A stretch of DNA of 64,000 nucleotides from Flectobacillus roseus (GCF_030056665.1 NZ_JASHIG010000007.1); one strand, 5' to 3'. Numbered from the stretch's first letter, positions 52,984-62,393 are shown. The notes: generated from the letters alone by a model not told the origin. A program made the numbers and translations.

Positions 52984-54579
52984 ATGCATAATTCAGTTCA
53001 ATATTATAAAGACGCTTTATTCAAAAGCGACTGGAAATCTGGTTTGTCAGTATTTCTGGTAGCCTTACCTTTATGTTTAGGTATCGCACTCGCCTCTGGC
53101 GCTCCTCTCTTTTCAGGTATTTTGGCAGGTATTGTCGCAGGAACATTTGTAGCTCTTCTTTCTGGCTCAGAAATTTCGGTAAGTGGACCAGCCGCTGGTC
53201 TAACGGTAATCGTGGCAACAGCCATTCACGACATAGGCTCTTTTCAAGGGTTCTTGGTCGCAGTTGTGCTGGCTGGAGTCATTCAATTGGCACTTGGACT
53301 TATCAAAGCAGGTAAGTTTAGCGCTTATTTTCCCGAAAGTGTAATACGAGGGATGTTAGTTGCCATAGGTATCGTGATTATTTTAAAGCAAATCCCGCAC
53401 GCACTTGGCGACGACCAAGACTATGAAGGCGAGTTTGAATTTGAGCAAGTAGCTGATCATCAAAATACTATCACTGAGTTGATTCGCTCGGTAGTAGATT
53501 TTAATTACGGTGCTGTCACGATTGCTATTGTTTGTTTGGCTGTAATATTGCTTTGGGAGCGTGCTGCCAAAAAGTACAAGGGGATTTTTGCCATGATTCC
53601 TGCGGCCTTAGTGACTGTATTAGTAGGTACGCTCATGAACGAAGCTTATCGTATATATGAGCCGTTTTATTATTTGGGAAATTCTCCAATTCACATGGTA
53701 AATATTCCTAAAATGAGTGGAGTGAGTGATTTTGTATCAGCATTTTCTTTTCCTGATTTCTCAGCACTGATGACCACCAAGGTTTATATTGTTGCATTTA
53801 CGTTAGCAATTGTAGCAAGCCTTGAAACATTACTCAATTTGGAAGCTTCCGACGCTATAGATCCTCAGAAAAGACAGTCGTCGCCTGATAAAGAATTGGT
53901 TGCGCAAGGAATAGGCAATATGATTTCAGGTTTGATCGGTGGATTACCAATTACTTCCGTTGTTGTAAGAACTTCTGCTAACGTATATTCGGGTGGACGT
54001 ACACGTATGTCCTCTGTAGTACATGGAATGTTGTTGTTGGGCTCTGTGCTTTTAATTCCTAATTTACTAAACAAAATTCCTTTATCATCGCTTGCGGCAA
54101 TACTTTTGACTGTTGGTTACAAACTGGCACATCCTAAAGTATTTGTGAAGGTATTTAAAGAAGGGTATGACCAATGGATTCCGTTTTTGGTAACTATCGT
54201 GGTGATTGTGTTCAAAGATTTGTTATTTGGTATTTTTATAGGAACAGGAGTGGGGTTAATTTTTGTATTATCAACTAACTTTCACTCTGCGGTTTCGTTT
54301 GTGAGAGAAGGGAAACATGTACTTATTCAATTTAATAAAGATGTATCTTTTTTAAACAAGCCCAAAATCAAACAAATATTGCTTAGCCTAGAAGATGGTG
54401 ACGCCGTTTATGTTGATGCTACCAAAGCACAGTTTATAGACCATGATATTTATAATCTATTATATGAATTCAAAGCGTCCGCATATCGTCGAAATATAGA
54501 GGTAGATTTCAAAAAAGTATCAAGAAAAATACAAGGAGACATAAATCAGTACTTACCAGAGTCGGTTTCCGCGCATTAA
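52984..54579 (+). CDS. SulP/SLC26-family anion transporter with STAS domain
   Basis: A 531-aa membrane protein with about 10-12 hydrophobic segments and a C-terminal STAS domain (about 440-525). The SulP signature is near residues 20-75 (LVALPLCLGIALASGAPLFSGI, then SGPAAGLTVIV). Members carry sulfate, bicarbonate or other anions. The beta-carbonic anhydrase gene 190 bp downstream points to bicarbonate (BicA-like), as in marine bacteria and cyanobacteria; this is inference. TATGTTTG at 52916 is a possible -7 box without a clear -33. Confidence 0.93.
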   Translation: MHNSVQYYKDALFKSDWKSGLSVFLVALPLCLGIALASGAPLFSGILAGIVAGTFVALLSGSEISVSGPAAGLTVIVATAIHDIGSFQGFLVAVVLAGVIQLALGLIKAGKFSAYFPESVIRGMLVAIGIVIILKQIPHALGDDQDYEGEFEFEQVADHQNTITELIRSVVDFNYGAVTIAIVCLAVILLWERAAKKYKGIFAMIPAALVTVLVGTLMNEAYRIYEPFYYLGNSPIHMVNIPKMSGVSDFVSAFSFPDFSALMTTKVYIVAFTLAIVASLETLLNLEASDAIDPQKRQSSPDKELVAQGIGNMISGLIGGLPITSVVVRTSANVYSGGRTRMSSVVHGMLLLGSVLLIPNLLNKIPLSSLAAILLTVGYKLAHPKVFVKVFKEGYDQWIPFLVTIVVIVFKDLLFGIFIGTGVGLIFVLSTNFHSAVSFVREGKHVLIQFNKDVSFLNKPKIKQILLSLEDGDAVYVDATKAQFIDHDIYNLLYEFKASAYRRNIEVDFKKVSRKIQGDINQYLPESVSAH

Positions 54580-54691
54580 TTCGTAACTTTGAGCATTCAA
54601 TAAAATAACTCAAAGTTCATCAGCAATAAAAATGAAATTTTAATGGGTGTTATTCCATTCTTATCATTTCATTTTCTAGTTATAATCAATG

Positions 54692-54743
54692 TTCGAATAT
54701 ACTCTGACAGTAAACCTATAGCTTTGACAAAGTATCAGAGTAT
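54692..54743 (+). promoter_or_regulatory. Inverted repeat around a -7 box before the carbonic anhydrase gene
   Basis: TAGCTTTG (54719-54726) fits the -7 box TAnnTTTG; TTCG at 54692 is a poor -33 match. ATACTCTGA (54699-54707) and its inverted copy TCAGAGTAT (54735-54743) surround the box, like an operator on either side of it. Confidence 0.4.
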
Positions 54744-54766
54744 TTACAAGTTACAAACAAGTTTCG

Positions 54767-55396
54767 ATGAAAGATTACAAAAAACTATTGCTCAACAACA
54801 AGGCTTGGGCAGCTGACCGCTTGTCGATGGACGAGACCTATTTTGAAAGATTGGCAAAAGACCAAAAGCCTGAATTTCTTTGGATTGGTTGTGCTGATAG
54901 CCGTGTACCTGCGGAAGAAATCACCAATACTCAGCCAGGTGATGTGTTTGTTCATAGAAATGTGGCTAACATGGTGGTACATACAGATATGAACCTTCTG
55001 TCGGTATTACAATATGGCGTTGAAGTTTTGAAAGTAAAGCATATCATTGTATGTGGTCATTACAACTGTGGTGGTGTAAAAGCTGCAATGGGAAATGATG
55101 ATTTTGGTTTGATTAACAAGTGGTTACGCAATATCAAGGAAGTGTACGCTAAGCACGAAGTAGAGTTAGGTGGTATTGAAAGCGAATCTCAAAGATTCAA
55201 CCGTTTGGTTGAACTTAATGTACATGAGCAAGTTAAAAACTTGGCTAAAACAACCATTATTCAGCATGCTTGGCAAAATGGTGAGTATCCTCACTTGCAC
55301 GGATGGGTATTTGACTTACATACTGGATTAATCAAAGAAGTATTAAATATTGATTCTCCTGATCAGATTGATCCAATCTTCCGTTATAAAATTTAG
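54767..55396 (+). CDS. can: Beta-class carbonic anhydrase
   Basis: A 209-aa beta-carbonic anhydrase with all zinc and catalytic residues: C42, D44 and R46 in CADSRVPAE, H98 and C101 in GHYNCGGV. It turns CO2 and water into bicarbonate and back. It resembles E. coli Can closely in motif order. It lies 190 bp after the SulP anion transporter, so the two may supply bicarbonate or balance CO2 together. The next gene is convergent, with a shared terminator. Confidence 0.96.
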   Translation: MKDYKKLLLNNKAWAADRLSMDETYFERLAKDQKPEFLWIGCADSRVPAEEITNTQPGDVFVHRNVANMVVHTDMNLLSVLQYGVEVLKVKHIIVCGHYNCGGVKAAMGNDDFGLINKWLRNIKEVYAKHEVELGGIESESQRFNRLVELNVHEQVKNLAKTTIIQHAWQNGEYPHLHGWVFDLHTGLIKEVLNIDSPDQIDPIFRYKI

Positions 55397-55408
55397 TTTT
55401 AACTAAGC

Positions 55409-55452
55409 AAAAAGCCGATAAGAAGTAGTTTATTCTTCGTATCGGCTTTTTT
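55409..55452. terminator. Bidirectional terminator between carbonic anhydrase and NUDIX genes
   Basis: AAAAGCCGATA (55410-55420) pairs with TATCGGCTTTT (55440-55450). There is a T-run on the plus strand and, through AAAAA at 55409, one on the minus strand, so it serves both convergent genes. Confidence 0.9.
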
Positions 55453-55471
55453 GTTACGTTTTTATCCCTAT

Positions 55472-55948
55472 TTAAACAATTTTCACATTTTCAATTTCTT
55501 CTATCATCGAAATCAATTCCACCTTTTCTGTATATACTGCATTAAAGGCAAATGGTTTCTTTTTTAGTACATATTGGTAAATAAAAAAGTCTGTTTCGGG
55601 TGTCGGAAATGAGTCTATGTTTGTAAAATCATGCCATTCTAAAATTCCTTCATTACAGATAGGTGGTTCGAAATAGTCTACCTCAGCCTCATAAATAAAG
55701 CTCATCCAGTTGTATTTAGAAGGAGATGTTTCGACCAAAGTACCACAAAAACGCATAGAGTCTAATGACAAACCAGCTTCTTCGCTAACCTCTCTTATAG
55801 CTGCATCCTTTGGATTTTCGTAAGGGTCAACTTTTCCACCTACAGGTACATATAGTCCCTTTAGAGGTTCGTTGAATCTTTTTAGTAGTAAAAAGTTGGT
55901 CTGGTTTCGGAGAATACAAATCACCGCTACTCTTTTTAGTCCTTCCAT
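55472..55948 (-). CDS. NUDIX hydrolase
   Basis: A 158-aa NUDIX protein. The box G-x5-E-x7-R-E-V-x-E-E-x-G-L is complete: G38, E44, R52, E53, E56, E57, G59. It hydrolyses nucleoside diphosphates linked to another group; 8-oxo-dGTP-type or similar substrates are possible, but the sequence does not decide. It lies 16 bp downstream of the MFS gene on the same strand, so it is probably in one operon with it. Confidence 0.92.
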   Translation of the reverse strand: MEGLKRVAVICILRNQTNFLLLKRFNEPLKGLYVPVGGKVDPYENPKDAAIREVSEEAGLSLDSMRFCGTLVETSPSKYNWMSFIYEAEVDYFEPPICNEGILEWHDFTNIDSFPTPETDFFIYQYVLKKKPFAFNAVYTEKVELISMIEEIENVKIV

Positions 55949-55964
55949 TTGTGTAATTTTTCTC

Positions 55965-57113
55965 CTAATTTTTGATTCTGGTACTCAAGATAGCTCCTAA
56001 ACCTCCTAAAATTACTAATGAAGATAGCGCAATTTTCAAAGACGTGAATTCGGCAATATAGCCAATCATGACTGGCCCAATCATAAAACCTGATATACCA
56101 ACAGTTGAAATCGCCGCTAATGCTACTCCCGCTGACATAGTTTTAGAATGTCCCGCTTCGCTGTAAATAAGTGGTACGACGGTTGATAATCCAAGTCCTG
56201 TAATTGAGAAACCGAGAATAACAGTCCAAGATATAGGCAATGCAAGCGCTAAAATCATTCCGATTGTTAGTAGTGAACAGTTGAGAATCAGAGTTTTTTT
56301 AAGACCTAATTTTGCTACTGTTTTGTCACCGATTATTCTGCCTATGACCATTGTAATAGAGAATGCTGTAAATGCTGCTGTGGCATATTGTGACGCATTG
56401 CCCAATATTTGTTTATAATATAATACACTCCAATCGGCCATTGCGCCTTCGCAAAGCATTCCACAAAAACAAATAACTCCTAAGAGCATTAGTGCTTTGT
56501 CGGGTAAGGCAAATAATGGTTGTGCCTCCGACGATTTGAAGTCTTTTGCTATTAAATATTGGTAAACAAACAAGGCTACAATGATGTCCAAAATACCAAC
56601 TGTACTCAAATGCCATACCGTAGAAATGCCTTGTGAAGCCAGAATACCACCCAAAGCGGCTCCAATCATAAAGCCTATACTGAAAATGGCATGAAACGAC
56701 GACATGATGGATTTGCTCATGGTTTTTTCAACATTGACTGCCTGCACATTCATCGAAATATTGAGAAGGTCACCTCCGAAGCCAAATATGAAGAGCGCCA
56801 TGGCTAGTTGCCAACCTTGGCTAGCGATTCCCAAAAAAGGCATGGATAGCAAATAAATAATAGCAGCAATCACCGTAACTTTTCGGCTACCGATGTAGTT
56901 GATAATCACACCAGCCAATGGCAAAGCTGATAAGCTCCCAATGGGCATAGCAAACAAAACGGTGCCTAATGCGGCGTCGCCTAGGCCTAATTTCTCCTTT
57001 ACATCCGGAATGCGCGAAGCCCAACTTGAAAAACTGAGTCCAGAAATAAAGAATAGTGCGTTGGTTGCCAAACGAGCGGCTTTAGCATGATTAGACGTTA
57101 GTGATAGTTCCAT
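55965..57113 (-). CDS. MFS transporter
   Basis: A 382-aa membrane protein with about 12 hydrophobic segments. MFS-type loops are seen (NYIGSRKVTV near 70-79). It resembles small-molecule exporters of the YbjJ type (SGLSFSSWASRIPDVKEKLG near the start). The substrate is unknown. Between the nucleotidase gene (36 bp upstream) and the NUDIX gene (16 bp downstream) in the same direction. Confidence 0.88.
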   Translation of the reverse strand: MELSLTSNHAKAARLATNALFFISGLSFSSWASRIPDVKEKLGLGDAALGTVLFAMPIGSLSALPLAGVIINYIGSRKVTVIAAIIYLLSMPFLGIASQGWQLAMALFIFGFGGDLLNISMNVQAVNVEKTMSKSIMSSFHAIFSIGFMIGAALGGILASQGISTVWHLSTVGILDIIVALFVYQYLIAKDFKSSEAQPLFALPDKALMLLGVICFCGMLCEGAMADWSVLYYKQILGNASQYATAAFTAFSITMVIGRIIGDKTVAKLGLKKTLILNCSLLTIGMILALALPISWTVILGFSITGLGLSTVVPLIYSEAGHSKTMSAGVALAAISTVGISGFMIGPVMIGYIAEFTSLKIALSSLVILGGLGAILSTRIKN

Positions 57114-57149
57114 AAATTTTAGTATGAGTGGAAAGAATGTACAAATCTA

Positions 57150-57683
57150 CTAAACTTCGGCGGGAAGTAGGAGAGAGCCAATTTCTTTCCAAGAATAAAC
57201 ACGCTGATAACCTTCGATATGGTAATTGTGAGGTGCATCGTACAATAAGCCTGTTCCTTCAAATTTTACTAAGTTTTTTTCATGGTCATCTATCAAATAA
57301 TCAGCTTTAATCATGTATTTGTGTCCACAAAAAACCGTATGTTTCCAACCAATGTACGGGAAAAATTCCTCAAGCCATTCTAGTTTTTCGCTCAATGAAT
57401 TGGGAAATTCCGTAGCCGCCGAAACAATGAATATTTCGTAATGGTCTTGCAATTTTTTAACAGTTTCTATCGCATCATCAAAAACAGGAAGATTACGGAA
57501 AAATCCTTTTTCATGCAAAAAGTCACGAATCGGGAAATATTGCTCATAAAATTCTTTTGCCTTTTCAGGATTACTAATGTCTTCTCTGGTAAAATTTGTT
57601 CCAAGACGGAGGTTGGTTTCGGTGAGAATACCTGATGTCGTGTCAGCCAAAACATCATCCATGTCGATTGCAATACGTTTCAT
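57150..57683 (-). CDS. 5'(3')-deoxyribonucleotidase (NT5C type)
   Basis: A 177-aa HAD-fold phosphatase with the catalytic pair D7-x-D9 in AIDMDDVLAD, then VSAATEFP (motif II) and KADYLIDDHEKN (motif III). It removes the 5' phosphate of (deoxy)nucleotides. It is the first gene of a probable minus-strand operon with the MFS and NUDIX genes, which hints at a shared role in nucleotide clean-up, by inference. Confidence 0.9.
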   Translation of the reverse strand: MKRIAIDMDDVLADTTSGILTETNLRLGTNFTREDISNPEKAKEFYEQYFPIRDFLHEKGFFRNLPVFDDAIETVKKLQDHYEIFIVSAATEFPNSLSEKLEWLEEFFPYIGWKHTVFCGHKYMIKADYLIDDHEKNLVKFEGTGLLYDAPHNYHIEGYQRVYSWKEIGSLLLPAEV

Positions 57684-57730
57684 AAAATAAAGGGAGATAA
57701 AGTAAACAATTATTATTTATTGGGATTGGT

Positions 57731-57937
57731 AATTCTGAGTGCTGAATTATGAGTTGTGAATTATGAGTTGTCCTTTGTCCTTGCTTAAAGCTTATTACCT
57801 ATAGCATTAAAATTATTCAAAAGTACATTTTAATATTTTATTTAAGTCGTTGTGCAAAATAAGATTTGGTCAACTTTGAGTGTAAAGTATTGATATTTAA
57901 ATATTCATCATTCACAACTCACAATTCATAACTAATG
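57731..57937. repeat. Paired heptamer arrays AATTATG/AGTTGTG and ATTCACA/ACTCACA
   Basis: Seven plus-strand heptamers run from 57731 to 57779 (AATTCTG, AGTGCTG, AATTATG, AGTTGTG, AATTATG, AGTTGTC, CTTTGTC). A complementary-type array is at 57903-57937 (ATTCATC, ATTCACA, ACTCACA, ATTCATA). The arms are separated by 120 bp and pair imperfectly. Confidence 0.85.
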
Positions 57938-57955
57938 CTTGTATGTTTTTTTGAA

Positions 57956-58342
57956 TCAGGCTACTAGCTCGATTCTATTGTTTTCGGGGTCTAAAACTAC
58001 ACTTTCGTAATAGCCATCTCCTGTATGTCGGGGTTCGCCGATAATCTGAACACCCTCTTTTCGCATCAATTCAGTAAGCTCATCAACTTTCTGTTCACTG
58101 CCCAACGTAAATGCAAAATGGGTAATTCCTAAGGCTTCGGTTTTTGGGTTTTCTCTTTCGGGAATTTGCGGTTTTTGCATTAATTCTATTCTTGCTCCCG
58201 ATTCAAAACTTAAAAAATATGACTGAAATTCCTTTACTGGATTATGGTATTTGGTATTACTTTTTGCCCCAAAATAGCGCATATAAAAGGATTTTATCTT
58301 TTCCAAGTCATTTGTCCAGATAGCAATATGTTCAATAATCAT
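57956..58342 (-). CDS. VOC-family (glyoxalase/bleomycin-resistance) protein
   Basis: A 128-aa VOC protein: IEHIAIWTNDLEKIKSFYMRYFG at the start, FESGARIELMQ in the middle, and a C-terminal YESVVLDPENNRIELV. The metal ligands are likely H4 (EHIAIW), E58-type residue (ARIELM), H and E of the second half. The frame extends upstream to 58408, but the ATG at 58342 gives the usual VOC start MIIEHIAIW. The reaction is unknown. It is divergent from the DeoR-type gene. Confidence 0.88.
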   Translation of the reverse strand: MIIEHIAIWTNDLEKIKSFYMRYFGAKSNTKYHNPVKEFQSYFLSFESGARIELMQKPQIPERENPKTEALGITHFAFTLGSEQKVDELTELMRKEGVQIIGEPRHTGDGYYESVVLDPENNRIELVA

Positions 58343-58443
58343 AGTATTAAGATTTAGTTGATGATGCAATTTTCCGAATAAAAACGTAAATATCAAAATG
58401 TTTTTCATTAAATTTGGGAATAAAACCGAAATAAAACGAATTT

Positions 58444-59193
58444 ATGCTAAGAGAAGAACGCCTTCAAATTATCCTCAAAATGTTGGAAACCAATCAAAGG
58501 GTTTCGTCGGTAGAGCTATCTGAAATTCTAAATGTTTCGGACGATACCATCCGACGTGATTTGAATGAGCTAGCCGAAAATGGATTACTGAAAAAAGTGC
58601 ATGGTGGCGCTGTACCTAGGTCGGCACATCCCTATAAATTGAAGGAAAGAATCAAAGTGGCTCATGAAGAGAAGATGGTTTTGGCACAAAAAGCCCAAGC
58701 TTATTTTCATGACGGACAAGTAATTTTATTGGATAATGGTTCTACCAATATGGAGGTGGCTCGCATGATGTCACCCGATTTGAAAGCAACTGTTTTTACG
58801 AATAGTCTCCAGATTGCTCAAATTTTGTGTGAGCATCCGTCGATTCAACTGTTCTTTTTAGGAGGAAAAGTTTTCAAAGATGCACAAAATACTTACGGTG
58901 CAGAGGTGATTGAAATGCTTCAAAAAATTAGAGCAGATATATGTATTTTGGGCGTTTGCGGAATTCACCACGACATAGGTGTGACGATTCAGGATTGGGG
59001 TGAAAATCAAGTAAAACGAAAAATGGTAGATATTTCTCAAAAAGTGGTGGCTCTTGTAACGGCTTCAAAGGTAAATACCGCAGAAAGTTACGTCGTATGT
59101 ACTTTGGATGAACTAGATGTGATGCTAACGGATGATTGTATAGATGAAGCACTGTTGAAAGACTATCAGAAACATGATATTGTGATTCAATAG
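58444..59193 (+). CDS. DeoR-family transcriptional regulator
   Basis: A 249-aa regulator: DeoR-type helix-turn-helix at the start (VSSVELSEILNVSDDTIRRDL, about 20-40) and a DeoR C-terminal sensor resembling a sugar-phosphate isomerase (LLDNGSTNMEVAR, ADICILGVCGIH). These regulators bind phosphorylated sugars. No sugar gene lies beside it; the divergent VOC gene 100 bp away is a possible target. Confidence 0.9.
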   Translation: MLREERLQIILKMLETNQRVSSVELSEILNVSDDTIRRDLNELAENGLLKKVHGGAVPRSAHPYKLKERIKVAHEEKMVLAQKAQAYFHDGQVILLDNGSTNMEVARMMSPDLKATVFTNSLQIAQILCEHPSIQLFFLGGKVFKDAQNTYGAEVIEMLQKIRADICILGVCGIHHDIGVTIQDWGENQVKRKMVDISQKVVALVTASKVNTAESYVVCTLDELDVMLTDDCIDEALLKDYQKHDIVIQ

Positions 59194-59330
59194 TTGGGGA
59201 AAGTGTAGAAATTTTTCTACATAAAATTGTGGAATATAATCTACTTAGCTAGCCAAAATACACAGAATGGCAATTGGCACGAATATTTCAATAATAGAAT
59301 TAAATATAATAGTGGTTAGGTATAGTTCAG

Positions 59331-59362
59331 AAAGGTGAGAATGATAATTCTCACCTTTTTTC
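59331..59362. terminator. Terminator between the DeoR gene and the convergent kinase
   Basis: AAAGGTGAGAAT (59331-59342) pairs exactly with ATTCTCACCTTT (59347-59358) over a GATA loop, with T-run after it on the plus strand. It may serve both convergent genes, although the minus-strand run is shorter. Confidence 0.9.
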
Positions 59363-59379
59363 TTTTTCTGCCGATGTCA

Positions 59380-60831
59380 TCAGGCTACTTGTTGAGGAAT
59401 GGGAAGACTGATAATAAATTGACTACCTTCCCCAAGCGTAGATTCTACTTCGATACTTCCTTTATGTGCTTGAATAATATTAAGCGTTGCAGAAAGACCC
59501 AAGCCCAAACCAGTTGATTTGGAAGTAAAATAGGGCTCAAACAAACGATCTATTTGTTCGGAGGACATTCCCATCCCGTTGTCTTTGATACTAATTAGAT
59601 ACGACGAACCCCTTACTGTAGACTTTACCTCTAGAATACCGTTGCCTGTCTCCATAGCCTCAACGGCGTTAATAACGATATTAAGTATAGCTATTTTGAT
59701 TTGTTCTGCATCAATTTGCAAAAGTGTATCAATGGATAAATCTTTCTTGAGCTGAATGTTTTTGAGGTTTAAACGGTCTATTGCTTGCTGAATACTTTCT
59801 TCAATAACCAAAGAGCCAGAATACATATTAAGTGAAACCGCCGCTGGACGATATGAATTAAGCAATTCCGAAATTAGGTCACCGATTCTTTTGCTATTGC
59901 GCTGTATAATTTCTAGGAAAAAATGTAGTTCTTCATCCTGTAGTTCTGAAGCCAGTTGGTCTAAGGAGAGATTTATATTGGTCAGAGGATTACGGACTTC
60001 ATGCGCAAGGGTGCGAATAAGACGCCCTGTGGCAGCTACTTTTTCAGAAATTACATGTTCTTTTTCTGCTTTTCTTACATGCGTAATGTCTCGAACTACT
60101 CCTAAAAAATGCTCCAAACCATTGCTGTCGGTTCGTTTGAAGGCATTAATCTGACAAAGTTTTTTTTCGCCTGATTTTGTCGTTAGCCATGTTTCGTAAT
60201 TATCCAACTGCCCAGATTGAGCCAATTGAGTCGCAAAGTTTTGTCGACTAGCGTTGCTACCAAACATACTAATTGTTGTCATATTTCGAAGCTCCTCTGG
60301 ACTATATCCTGTAAGTACCGAAACCTCTGGATTGAAATATAAAAAGCTACCATCTACGGGGCTTGTAAGTACAATTGCTTGCTGGATATTGTCAAAAATA
60401 CTTTTGTACTGAGCCTCGCTCTCTCGAAGGGTTTGTAATGTTTGAGCGCGTTCTAAGGAGTAACGAATACATCTTTCAATTTTTTCGGTATCCAACTCAC
60501 CTTTGATCAGATAATCCATCGCTCCAAGTTTCATAGCTTCTTCATCAATTTCTTTATGACCTTTACCCGTAAGCATAACCATAGGAGTCGATATACGATG
60601 TTCTTTTACGATTCTGAGCAAATCAAGACCAGTTTTTGCTCCTAATCTAAAATCAAAAAAACAGATATCGAACTTGATTTGGGTAAGTTTGCTAATGGCC
60701 ATTGAAAATGATTTGGCCCATGTGACCTCAATGTTTTGACCGGGTATTTGTTTTAAATAATCACAAGTAAGAAAATAATCGTCTTCATCATCATCTACCA
60801 GTAGTAGTTTTATATTTGAGCGGGATAACAT
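59380..60831 (-). CDS. Receiver-PAS histidine kinase (NtrB-like)
   Basis: A 483-aa soluble kinase: receiver 1-125 (acidic VDDD, D60 in FFDFRLG, K110 in YLIKG), PAS about 140-255, HisKA with H277 in RTLAHEVRNPLTNI, HATPase to the end (NIVINAVEAM, GLGLSATL). The HisKA type (AHEVRNPL) is that of NtrB-class kinases, which fits the NtrC-type regulator encoded nearby (62770). It lies 8 bp after the kinase gene at 60840-62393, so the two are co-transcribed. Confidence 0.92.
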   Translation of the reverse strand: MLSRSNIKLLLVDDDEDDYFLTCDYLKQIPGQNIEVTWAKSFSMAISKLTQIKFDICFFDFRLGAKTGLDLLRIVKEHRISTPMVMLTGKGHKEIDEEAMKLGAMDYLIKGELDTEKIERCIRYSLERAQTLQTLRESEAQYKSIFDNIQQAIVLTSPVDGSFLYFNPEVSVLTGYSPEELRNMTTISMFGSNASRQNFATQLAQSGQLDNYETWLTTKSGEKKLCQINAFKRTDSNGLEHFLGVVRDITHVRKAEKEHVISEKVAATGRLIRTLAHEVRNPLTNINLSLDQLASELQDEELHFFLEIIQRNSKRIGDLISELLNSYRPAAVSLNMYSGSLVIEESIQQAIDRLNLKNIQLKKDLSIDTLLQIDAEQIKIAILNIVINAVEAMETGNGILEVKSTVRGSSYLISIKDNGMGMSSEQIDRLFEPYFTSKSTGLGLGLSATLNIIQAHKGSIEVESTLGEGSQFIISLPIPQQVA

Positions 60832-60839
60832 AATAGTGT

Positions 60840-62393
60840 TTAAGGTTTAAAAGGTAAATATAGGGTAAATACGGAACCTTGTTGTAGGGTACTTTGGGCG
60901 CTTAGGTGCCCTCGATGATTTTCAACAATTTTGGCACAAATCGCCAAACCTAAGCCAGTTCCTTCAAATTCGGCATTGCCATGCACACGATGAAACATGG
61001 TAAATATTTTTTCTTTATACTCTTCTTCAAAGCCGATACCATTATCGCTTATGGTAATTTTCCAGTATTGAGTGTCTGTGAGTTTTAGTTTAAGAATTTC
61101 TTCTAGAGAGGCTTCTTTTACCTTTATGCTTACTATTGGTTGCGTAGATTCGTCTACAAATTTTATGGCGTTTGAAATTAAGTTTAAAAATAACTGGTGC
61201 ATTTGGGATGGAAAAGCCTGAATAATAGGCAACTCTTCCACTGTAATTTGTGCATTTTTGTTAGCGACTGAAATCTCTAAATCACCTATGGCATTTTGAA
61301 CAATTTGGTTCAAATTTACCTCCGCCAATGGGAGAGGAATATTATTACGGGATATTCTTGAATAAGCCAGTAGATTATCAATCAAGCTTTTCATTCTATC
61401 ACTCGAATATAAAATTCTATCAATAAAGAAACGACCCTCCTCGTTCAGATTATCTGAACTACGTTCAATCAGCTTGTTGGCAAAAGCAGCGATTTTGCGC
61501 AAAGGCTCTTGTAAGTCATGCGAGGCAATATAGGCAAATTGCTCCAAATCTTGGTTAGAGCGAAACAGCTCCTCAATCTTTTTCTCAAGGGCTTGTTCAT
61601 AATTTTTAATCTGGGTAATATCAGCAGACGTACCTAGTACTTTTATGACATTTCCTTCCGCATCTAAATAGCATTTCCCCTTTACTGCCAAATACTTGAA
61701 TACCCCTTTGGCATCAATAATCGAGTGTTCAAACTCATAATAGGTCTTTTTATCTTGTACAGACTGCATGGAAATGCTTCTGGTATATTCTAGTTCATGC
61801 ACTGGAATATGCTTCTGATAGAAACCAAAGGTCATCTCCTTTTCTTCAAAATCTTTGGCATCGTAACCAAAAACTTCATAAAGCCCGTCAGACCAGCTAA
61901 CAGTGTCAGCGCCAACATACCATTCCCAACTACCATATTTAAAAATTTTCTCAGCTTCATTGAGTTGATTTCTTTGTTGAAGTATCAGCTCATTATGCTT
62001 TTGAAGTTGCGTAATATCTTCTGCAATATGCAGTACTTCGAAATGAGCCTCAGGGCTTTGACTTCGCAAAACCATACTTCTGTGACGCAAAATTACCTTT
62101 GACCCATTTTTATGTTTTACTTCAATATTGTGTTCAATTCGTTCGCCCGTGTTGATGATTTTATTATATTCTTCGAGCCTGAGTTCCCATTTTTTTAATT
62201 CACTTTCACTTAGTGCAAAATCTAATGAAAAGTCATTTTGAATCAAGTCTTCTTTCTGATATCCGAGAATATCTGTAAATTTTCGATTGATGAAAGTGAT
62301 TCTTTTCGATGGAAATTCCTGTATATAAACCAAGTCTGGAATGAGCTGGATAAACTTCTCTAAAGGTATATTATCTCTTTGATATAAAGGCAT
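60840..62393 (-). CDS. PAS-PAS sensor histidine kinase
   Basis: A 517-aa soluble kinase with two PAS/PAC units (about 10-130 and 150-265), a short coiled coil, HisKA with H292 in ASHDLQEPLRKI and HATPase (NLISNAIKF, DNGIGF, GTGLGLAI). No receiver and no membrane segment. It is the first gene of an operon with the receiver-PAS kinase 8 bp downstream. A phosphorelay through that receiver is a plausible route, by inference. Confidence 0.92.
   Translation of the reverse strand: MPLYQRDNIPLEKFIQLIPDLVYIQEFPSKRITFINRKFTDILGYQKEDLIQNDFSLDFALSESELKKWELRLEEYNKIINTGERIEHNIEVKHKNGSKVILRHRSMVLRSQSPEAHFEVLHIAEDITQLQKHNELILQQRNQLNEAEKIFKYGSWEWYVGADTVSWSDGLYEVFGYDAKDFEEKEMTFGFYQKHIPVHELEYTRSISMQSVQDKKTYYEFEHSIIDAKGVFKYLAVKGKCYLDAEGNVIKVLGTSADITQIKNYEQALEKKIEELFRSNQDLEQFAYIASHDLQEPLRKIAAFANKLIERSSDNLNEEGRFFIDRILYSSDRMKSLIDNLLAYSRISRNNIPLPLAEVNLNQIVQNAIGDLEISVANKNAQITVEELPIIQAFPSQMHQLFLNLISNAIKFVDESTQPIVSIKVKEASLEEILKLKLTDTQYWKITISDNGIGFEEEYKEKIFTMFHRVHGNAEFEGTGLGLAICAKIVENHRGHLSAQSTLQQGSVFTLYLPFKP

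Noticed and set aside
57128..57310. Plus-strand frame of 60 codons
   Set aside because: It lies almost wholly inside the nucleotidase gene on the other strand.
59271..59290. TTGGCACGAATATTTCA as a sigma-54 promoter
   Set aside because: The -24 part fits but the -12 GC is missing, and it precedes a terminator instead of a gene.
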